Below are positions 58,601-64,000 of a DNA stretch of 64,000 nucleotides, piece after piece (the stretch's first letter is position 1; each line of letters starts with the position of its first letter). Position numbers and translations under genes: made by a program. Under the pieces are notes generated by a model that worked only from the letters and a program-made list of their open reading frames with translations, did no database searches and was not told where the DNA came from. Source of the stretch: Acholoe squamosa (taxonomy: Eukaryota; Annelida; Polychaeta; Phyllodocida; Polynoidae); contig OX439040.1 of assembly GCA_949317995.1 (NCBI GenBank), forward strand, positions 74,559,972 through 74,623,971, in the 5' to 3' direction.

Positions 58601-59702
58601 CGCTTCTCCCGGACCCTTTACCTTCCTCCTTGTCATCGGCACTGTCGGAAGACAGAACCATCGGATCTTGTGGGCTTGTCCCCGACGATGTTGCGACCTG
58701 CTTCCTGTTCTTTCCCATACCCTTCCCCTTGCCAGTCTGAACTTCCTGAAAAGGTAAATGAACACGGTGAGTCATAATGTAAATAATGTATGGAGGAACA
58801 ATCAATCAAAATTACATGTCTATTTATACGTGCACATCATACATAAATGTACACATACATGGATGTACATGTATACATACATGTATGTATGTGTACATGT
58901 GTACATACTACTATGGGTGTTTATATTGGATACATTGTATAATTAACTGGAATGAATTATAAAGTTAAAGTACTATGAAGAGATTACTTTATAATAACAT
59001 GCTTACATTTGAAATATCAGCAATCGCCAGACGACATCTCAGATCAGCTTGCCTTCCCTTCTCCCCGTCACTGTCAGAGTCAGAGGCATGTGCCTCTTGG
59101 TCATGAGGTAGCTGAGGTTCCTCCTGCTGGGTTACCACATCGGCCTCCCGGTCAGTTTGTTGGTCATGAGGTTGAATAGGCTGTTGAGTTGGCACATCTG
59201 TCTCCTCTGCATTCGGTTGATGACCCAAGTAAGAGGTCCTCCTCCGGGAGCGGCGTTTATTCTTGTTGGAGAACAGGAGTACTGGTAAAGCCGAGCGGCC
59301 AGTACGTCCTGTAGGTGTAGTCCTAGGTGTAGCAGCAGCATTGCCAGCTCTAGGTGTAGTCCTACGTGCAGCGGCAGCATTGCCAGCTGCAGGTGTGGCA
59401 GGAGTGCCAGGTGTGGGAGGTGCGGGAGGTGCTGCGGGAGGTGGAGGGGCCTGGGGTGCTGGCTCACCGGTCTTGTCCCTCTCCCTTAGGTTTGCAACCC
59501 GAACCCTGGTTTGCTCCCTTATAGTGTCCATCTTGTCATGGTCTCCAGATGCCCTGAGGCGGTCTCGCTGAGTCTGGCTCTCTGCCGCGCGTTCAGCCTT
59601 GAAGGCGGTATCTCCCAGCTGAGCACGTTTCTTGGCTCGGCTTGCTGCTTTGCGCTGCGCGGGTGTCAAAGCCTGCCCATCTGGCAGCTTCTTTCTCCCC
59701 AT
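55626..59702 (-). CDS. three-exon gene for a DDE/D-transposase-like protein (about 1,122 aa)
   Basis: Exon 1 is 59,702-59,007 (232 codons, donor GTAAGC). Exon 2 is 58,745-58,444 (acceptor TTTTCAG, donor GTGAGT). Exon 3 is 57,996-55,626 (acceptor CTCCTTTACAG). Phases agree (0, then 2) and all three stay open to a TAG stop. The start ATG follows an AG in a good initiation context (A at -3, G at +4). Residues 1-75 are basic and helical (QRKAASRAKKRAQLGDTAFK), followed by Ala/Pro- and acidic/Ser-rich linkers. A CLCQKHQN knot lies near 550. The core has QMDFAENW (D674), YVSDSPSSQYRN (D760) and SGHGKGPCDGIGAAAKR (D802), read as a DDE/D triad. A Cys cluster is at about 898-913, and an SH3/Tudor-like domain is at about 1026-1091 (YVACVYDNEVFMGQV to FVWPRIKDELW). 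A VAQEELPERAA unit is repeated in the linker. The motif set is known to me from unclassified metazoan proteins; I cannot name the superfamily. Confidence 0.8.
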
Positions 59703-60769
59703 ACTGCAAATGAAATAGAAATGAATCAACACATGAAATTGACATAATATTGTTTTTCGACATGTAACGATGGTCACACAAACTTTTGTAACGACGGTCA
59801 CTTTTATTTTTGATATAACACTAAACCATGTACATGTTATAAGTGAAAATGTTGAATTAACTCCACCCTATTACCAAGTTGGAAATGAAGTATCTGGTAT
59901 TAAATAAATGACTATTCCATGGGATGTCAGTACCATAGGGCCATCTTGTGTCCAAATATGGAGAGGTTGCACCAAGGCTTACTGTGTATTTTGACAGGAA
60001 AACTGGTTTTGTAACGATGGTCACATTTATAAATTCTGGCTATTGCTGGCCCCAGGAGGGTGCAGACTGTACCAAGACCACTCAAAATTGTACTTAGCAT
60101 TGGTATATAACATATAAATGGAGTAGATTCACAACAGATATGATATGGGTAAGTATAGAAGAAGAATCAATAAAAATAATTAATCGTCGGTAACGATGGT
60201 CACATTTATATGGGTATCGGTAGAAATGGATTTAGTATGTATTAAACTACTATTCTACTACTTCCATTGCTCTGAATTGTTCAGGAGAAGGTACAGGCAG
60301 GCTTTAGAGGTTAAAAGGAGTGGGAGTAGAATATATTTCCCACGTTTGGGGGGGTCAGAAGAGAAATTTTCCAAAAAATTACAAGTATTTTTTGATATGA
60401 GCAGTTGGTAGAGTGTGACAAAAATGAAAATACTCCAATTAACTTAACCATGACATGTATTCATCTCTACCCTCCCCTATTGATGTGTTGGTAAATGCAT
60501 TACAATCATCTGACAACGGATACAGGGTGTACAGAGAACCGAGGAATAAATGTGACCATCGTTACCGTAGTATGTGATGTCGGCTATGGACCTAGTTTCT
60601 GACCTCTCACTCGAATAGTAATGGCGGGAGCCGGCAAAACACAATGTCAAGCGACGTACGACGGTCACTTTTAACGTAAATAACTGTTTTCGATACACTA
60701 ATTTTACACCAGAACGTTCCATGGACCTTCATATATGATAACATTTCATCGATTTTCTTCAATTCTTAC

Positions 60770-60859
60770 CTTGAACTCGATTTTGGCGTATGTTTTGTAG
60801 AGGTAGATGGTCGAAATCGTCATCAATATGTCAACAAAGTCCCTCTGCGTGATGCGCAT
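60770..60859 (-). other. possible upstream exon of the DDE-like gene
   Basis: A consensus donor (TTCAAG then GTAAGA) at 60,769-60,764 closes an open 30-codon stretch starting ATGCGCATCACG (MRITQRDFVDILMTI). The next good acceptor is CTATTTCATTTGCAG just before the exon 1 ATG at 59,702. Joined there, the upstream frame does not match the main frame, so this is more likely 5' UTR with a short upstream frame than coding. The intron of about 1.1 kb would hold six of the 14-mers. Confidence 0.4.
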
Positions 60860-60890
60860 GCGTCGCACTCCGCTCTACTTCCGGCCGGAT
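60850..60890 (-). promoter_or_regulatory. putative promoter with NRF-1-like and ETS-like sites
   Basis: TGCGCATGCGT at 60,853-60,863 differs by one base from the palindromic NRF-1 core, and ACTTCCGG at 60,877-60,884 reads CCGGAAGT, an ETS consensus, on the - strand. Both are typical of TATA-less metazoan promoters, and this is the most GC-rich patch in the neighbourhood. It sits just upstream of a donor on the gene's strand. A 14-mer copy lies about 50 bases further upstream (60,937). Inference from motifs only. Confidence 0.45.
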
Positions 60891-61296
60891 AACATACAGC
60901 GTGGAACACTTTCCCGCCTCTATTAGGCAGATAAAAGTGACCATCGTTACCGATCGGCTAGGTAGCCTCTGATAGGGGGGAAAGGATGTAACTACCGACG
61001 TAACACCTGGTCAATATTGTTCATTTTAGCCCTACATTTGAGTTTCCAAGACGGAATGAATTATTTTTGCCAAACTATGGACATGGGAGGGGGAAATGTA
61101 CATGTAACGATGGTCACATTTATATTTGTGAAAAGTACATTAATGACTGTGGAGGGAAAACTATTTGCAGTGGAGCTAAAATTTTTGGCACACCATACAA
61201 GTCAAACATACCCTACAGGAAGGCGGTATAAGGTGAAATATATTCCCAGTGGTTCCATGGTCATTGAGGAGGTAATATAATAGTGACCATCGTTAC

Positions 61297-61688
61297 ATCG
61301 TTGATCTATTCCATTAAAAGGCATCAGGGATTGACAAAAACCACCTACCTGACCATCAACCAGAATTATTTTCTCAACTAACACCCAGAACGAAAAAAAT
61401 AAAATTTAAATAGTGATCATAGCATTACTTTTGGACTCCCTGCATGCATCCAAAGTTAGAAAAATGACCAAAAAAGTGGTTTAAAAGGGTGTTTTTTAAC
61501 TTTGAGAGTCCATATCTCAGGAAATAATCATGCCAGGTGCAAAAAATTATACTTTTCTGAATGGTATACATGTCCTCTGTCAAATGACATAAAGAAAGCC
61601 AAGTTGGGACTAAGCTGATTTATACCAGGCCTGATAGAAACTGGTAAAACCATGAAAATGCCAATTGGGTAGAAATCAAAAATCTGAC

Positions 61689-61736
<48 letters not shown>
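61297..61736. other. non-coding stretch ending in an (AT)n run
   Basis: No gene. The final 47 bases (61,691-61,737) are an AT microsatellite directly against the YR-retrotransposon end. Confidence 0.6.
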
Positions 61737-61739
<3 letters not shown>

Positions 61740-61873
61740 TTAATCATGTTCCTTGGGAATAAATAGTAATAATCATAATGTAATAAATATTATATTAATA
61801 TAACGAGTGGAATAAGAAGGAGACAGTGGGTTTGGTGAGAATTGACCCAGTCAATATCAATTCTGTACATGCC
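61737..61873 (-). repeat. YR element repeat B2
   Basis: 137 bases matching 62,190-62,326 (AAGTTAATCATGTTC to CTGTACATGCC) with about two differences. Direct orientation, separated by the 316-base A2 segment. Confidence 0.92.
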
Positions 61874-62189
61874 TTTATTAATAAGACAATATTTTGAATA
61901 ATACAGTAATACAATATAACAATAAAAATACAATATATACAATAAGGTACAATATCACAATATAATACAATAACAATCATAAAAGTTAAAATTCCTGGCA
62001 CCACCCAGCGCGGTGTGTGCAGCTCGGAGGATATACGCCAACTGACGGTTAATTTGGATCCCGCAGCTTATATAGGCGCAGGATGTTTACGGTGACGTCA
62101 CACATACCAATGCGCGCCCTGGAGGAAAAGTAGATCCAACCACTGCACATATTAATTATATATATATACACGGGTGTATATAGTCTCAT

Positions 62190-62326
62190 AAGTTAATCAT
62201 GTTCGTTGGGAATAAATAGTAATAATCATAATGTAATAAATATTATATTAATATAACGAGTGGAATAAGAAGGAGACAGTGGGTTTGGTGAGAATTGACC
62301 TAGTCAATATCAATTCTGTACATGCC
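62190..62326 (-). repeat. YR element repeat B1
   Basis: Direct copy of 61,737-61,873, placed about 35 bases beyond the recombinase stop codon. Confidence 0.92.
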
Positions 62327-62361
62327 AAAAAACCGCCAAACACAATGGATACACCATTCCA

Positions 62362-63270
62362 CTATAACATCACATCTAGAGCTAGTAGGTCTTGCTTAGA
62401 ATCATGTAAGTAATTATATACCACATTGGACTTCCAATTTGCTCTCTTTTTAATATCATCAATCTTTAACCCAGAGTTCTTTAGAAGTGTTGCTCCACCA
62501 TGTCGGAGTGGATGAGTTGAAACTCTGTGGGGAATATTACATTTTATAGACACAGCCTTCAACCTGGTATTAATATAATTATAAGTTAAAGGTTTGTTAC
62601 ATATATTGAACAATAATCCACTTCTAGACTCCTTACAAATTTCCAAGTATCTAGCTGGACAAAGACCAGATTTATCATTACGTTTTAAATATACCACATA
62701 AGGTTTCCTACCATACTGGTCAGTTTTAGAAGACCTAACATCAATGCGAACGCAGTCAGACGACAAAGACACATCTTTAGATTTAAAGTTATGAGAAGAA
62801 TCTACTACATGACCCACTCTAAACACACCTCGGTAACACAATAGGATAGCTGACCAGAAGACTACATCCTCATACACAGACAAATTCAGTTTAGATTTGA
62901 TCTTCAGCATATCACTTGGAGTCAAAGGATTAGTTTTAATAGAAGAACATTTATAGTTACATTCAATACCATCCAAAGTCTTTTTTACAATAAAATTACT
63001 ACTATAATCAGAATAACCTTCCAATTTCTGATAATACCATAACGCGGACAAATAGTTCCTAACAGAAATAGGTTTCATTCTATCCGATAAATATACACTA
63101 TACAACGAGGCTTGAGAAGGAGAACACGGTAGGGGATTAAAGTTAAAAACTTTACAAAATTTTTTGTACCTGCCAAACTGCTGTTTGCGAACCTTACGTG
63201 TGGACTCAGCCACGCCCCTGTACAAAAACCTTCTCCTTCTCCGCTCTAGACCCCTCAGATCTGGAAGCAT
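62362..63270 (-). CDS. tyrosine recombinase of the YR retrotransposon (302 aa)
   Basis: Integrates the circular DNA copy by site-specific strand exchange. The N-terminal SAM-like DNA-binding part spans about residues 15-110 (STRKVRKQQFGRYKKF, SVRNYLSALWYYQKLEGY). The catalytic domain has an Arg in the FRVGHVV segment (about 155), the HPLRHGGATLL box (His and Arg of the H-x-x-R pair, about 257-267), a Trp at ANWKS and the tyrosine region NVVYNYLHDS near the end. Length and motif order match DIRS/Ngaro recombinases. The start overlaps the upstream RNase H frame by 65 bases in another frame, as is common in these elements. Which Tyr is the nucleophile is not certain from sequence alone. Confidence 0.8.
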   Translation of the reverse strand: MLPDLRGLERRRRRFLYRGVAESTRKVRKQQFGRYKKFCKVFNFNPLPCSPSQASLYSVYLSDRMKPISVRNYLSALWYYQKLEGYSDYSSNFIVKKTLDGIECNYKCSSIKTNPLTPSDMLKIKSKLNLSVYEDVVFWSAILLCYRGVFRVGHVVDSSHNFKSKDVSLSSDCVRIDVRSSKTDQYGRKPYVVYLKRNDKSGLCPARYLEICKESRSGLLFNICNKPLTYNYINTRLKAVSIKCNIPHRVSTHPLRHGGATLLKNSGLKIDDIKKRANWKSNVVYNYLHDSKQDLLALDVML

Positions 63271-63985
63271 AGCAACACATGTTATAACTAGTTAAAACAT
63301 TTTTACACTTCAGAGGAACACCTTTGTAATCTAGTCTAGACAAATGGTCCGCTAAAACATTCTCCTCAGATTTGATATATGTTGCATATATTTCAATATT
63401 ATGTATAAAACATAGCCAAAAAATTTCCCTCAACCAGGACATACACAACTTATTCTTGGATCTACCAGTGTTCAACATGGCCAAGACTTGCATGTTGTCC
63501 GTAATGCAATGAACTCTAGTGTTAGAGAAATTCTTCACCCAGCGTTTAAGACCTACCATTACGGGATAGAGCTCGTACACATTAATATTTCTATGGTGAA
63601 TTTTCAGATTATCAAGTTTAGGGGCATGAACAAAATGACCCACACAGTCCAACATAGAGTTAGAATCGCCCCAGGTACCATACAAATAATCCTTATCAAA
63701 CCAGGCTCCAAAGCCCCGTATGGACGAGTCAGAATACATAGGGGTACAATCATTATCATTTAAAATGATATTCTTACAATTGAAAATTCTACAGAAATCC
63801 CTCCACCACAGCAGGTCATTTTGGGTTTCCTCATTAAGTTTAATCACACCCCTATTCCTGGCCTTTGCACAAAGATCAAACAATCTCCTGCTGAAAGTCC
63901 TACCACCACGTACTACCTGGGAACAAAAAGACATCAAACCCCCAATCTTCTGCAATGTCTTCTTAGATACGAATTTTTTACCCAA
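63206..63985 (-). CDS. RT C-terminal end and RNase H of the YR retrotransposon
   Basis: The visible 259 residues begin with the RT connection typical of DIRS-like polymerases (SFCSQVVRGGRTFSRRLFDL). RNase H follows with YSDSSIRGFGAWFD, an E in NVYELYPVMVG, TDNMQVLAMLN and ENVLADHLSRLDYKG, giving the D-E-D-D set. The RT fingers and palm would be encoded to the right of the window edge; the first Met shown is only the first in the visible part. It overlaps the recombinase start by 65 bases. RNase H removes the RNA template during reverse transcription. Confidence 0.78.
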   Translation of the reverse strand: MGKKFVSKKTLQKIGGLMSFCSQVVRGGRTFSRRLFDLCAKARNRGVIKLNEETQNDLLWWRDFCRIFNCKNIILNDNDCTPMYSDSSIRGFGAWFDKDYLYGTWGDSNSMLDCVGHFVHAPKLDNLKIHHRNINVYELYPVMVGLKRWVKNFSNTRVHCITDNMQVLAMLNTGRSKNKLCMSWLREIFWLCFIHNIEIYATYIKSEENVLADHLSRLDYKGVPLKCKNVLTSYNMCCYASRSEGSRAEKEKVFVQGRG

Positions 63986-64000
63986 ACACTCGTCTATAGC

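Larger units (their letters stand above)
54107..61296 (-). mobile_element. candidate large DNA transposon (or domesticated locus) marked by a dispersed 14-mer
   Basis: The segment is bounded by the first and last copies of GTAACGATGGTCAC, which face each other. In all there are 14 copies. Forward: 54,107; 59,764; 59,788 (one change); 60,011; 60,190; 60,656 (degenerate, one base shorter); 61,104. Reverse: 54,473; 54,857; 55,241; 55,604; 60,552; 60,937; 61,283. Most are followed by ATTTATA or TTTTAT. Between them lies one spliced gene for a DDE-like protein. The layout resembles En/Spm-type subterminal binding motifs, but the 14-mers extend deep into introns and the promoter. Sequences outside the two outermost copies show no longer shared inverted repeat and no target duplication, so the true ends are not fixed. 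Confidence 0.5.
61737..64000 (-). mobile_element. YR (DIRS/Ngaro-type) retrotransposon, 3' part; continues past the right edge
   Basis: On the - strand: the end of an RT-RNase H frame (63,985-63,206), an overlapping tyrosine recombinase (63,270-62,362), then a repeat B1 (62,326-62,190), a segment A2 (62,189-61,874) and B2 (61,873-61,737). B1 and B2 are 137 bases each and differ by about two bases. The order B1-A2-B2 at the 3' end is the split direct-repeat structure of Ngaro/PAT-type elements; the matching A1 would lie at the 5' end beyond the window. The visible part looks whole and B1/B2 identity suggests a recent copy. A diverged relative lies at 19,316-19,805. Confidence 0.8.

Noticed and set aside
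59263-59571. Ala/Gly/Val-rich + strand frame
   Set aside because: Complement of the Ala/Pro-rich linker in exon 1 of the DDE-like gene.
54107-61296. The 14-mer as a CRISPR-like repeat array
   Set aside because: Spacing is irregular, orientation is mixed and the context is clearly eukaryotic with introns.
54107-61296. The 14-mer as an RFX X-box
   Set aside because: One half (GTGACC) fits the X-box half-site but the other (CGTTAC) does not; the resemblance is too weak to claim.

Overview
The window looks like a gene-poor, AT-rich chromosome segment of a metazoan, most likely a marine invertebrate. Long (AT)n runs, spliced introns, a LINE, a Polinton fossil, LTR fossils and a tyrosine-recombinase (YR) retrotransposon all point that way. 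I cannot name the species. Most short open frames are chance. The supportable content is mobile DNA, a few candidate host exons, and one well-formed spliced gene at the right.

Layout. 1-3.2 kb: non-coding, with an (AT)n run and a 23-base minisatellite. 3.2-6.55 kb: a LINE with a 963-codon open frame (AP-type endonuclease plus reverse transcriptase). 7.4-11.2 kb: short foldback elements and two strong hairpins. 11.2-18.4 kb: mostly nothing recognisable. 18.43-19.3 kb: a short TIR element rich in TAAACATGTTTA-like repeats, abutting a diverged YR-retrotransposon end (19.3-19.8 kb). 25.2-38.1 kb: a broken Polinton with inverted repeats and a 6-base target duplication (GGCGGG), filled by about 10 kb of LTR-retrotransposon fossils. 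42.45-45.29 kb: a small LTR element with one gag-like open frame. 46.8-49.6 kb: a 725-base repeat present twice. 50.4-51.5 kb: four tRNA-like SINE heads. 52.5-53.0 kb: two candidate host exons on the + strand. 61.7-64 kb: the 3' part of a YR retrotransposon on the - strand, with split direct repeats and overlapping RNase H and recombinase frames; it runs off the right edge.

The most interesting segment is 54.1-61.3 kb. A gene on the - strand has three coding exons with canonical, phase-consistent splice sites (55,626-59,702) and encodes about 1,122 residues. It has a basic N-terminus, a core with three Asp-containing motifs resembling a DDE/D transposase, and an SH3/Tudor-like C-terminal domain. 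In and around it lie 14 copies of a near-palindromic 14-mer, GTAACGATGGTCAC (12 exact, 1 with one change, 1 degenerate), in both orientations. I noticed it nowhere else in the window. Three copies sit in a 384-base (128-codon) tandem repeat just 3' of the gene, and each repeat encodes a small Cys/His-rich peptide. The outermost 14-mers face each other. The simplest reading is a large, apparently undescribed DNA transposon with its own protein and dispersed binding motifs, comparable in layout to the TNPA motifs of maize En/Spm. A domesticated, self-regulating gene is the alternative.
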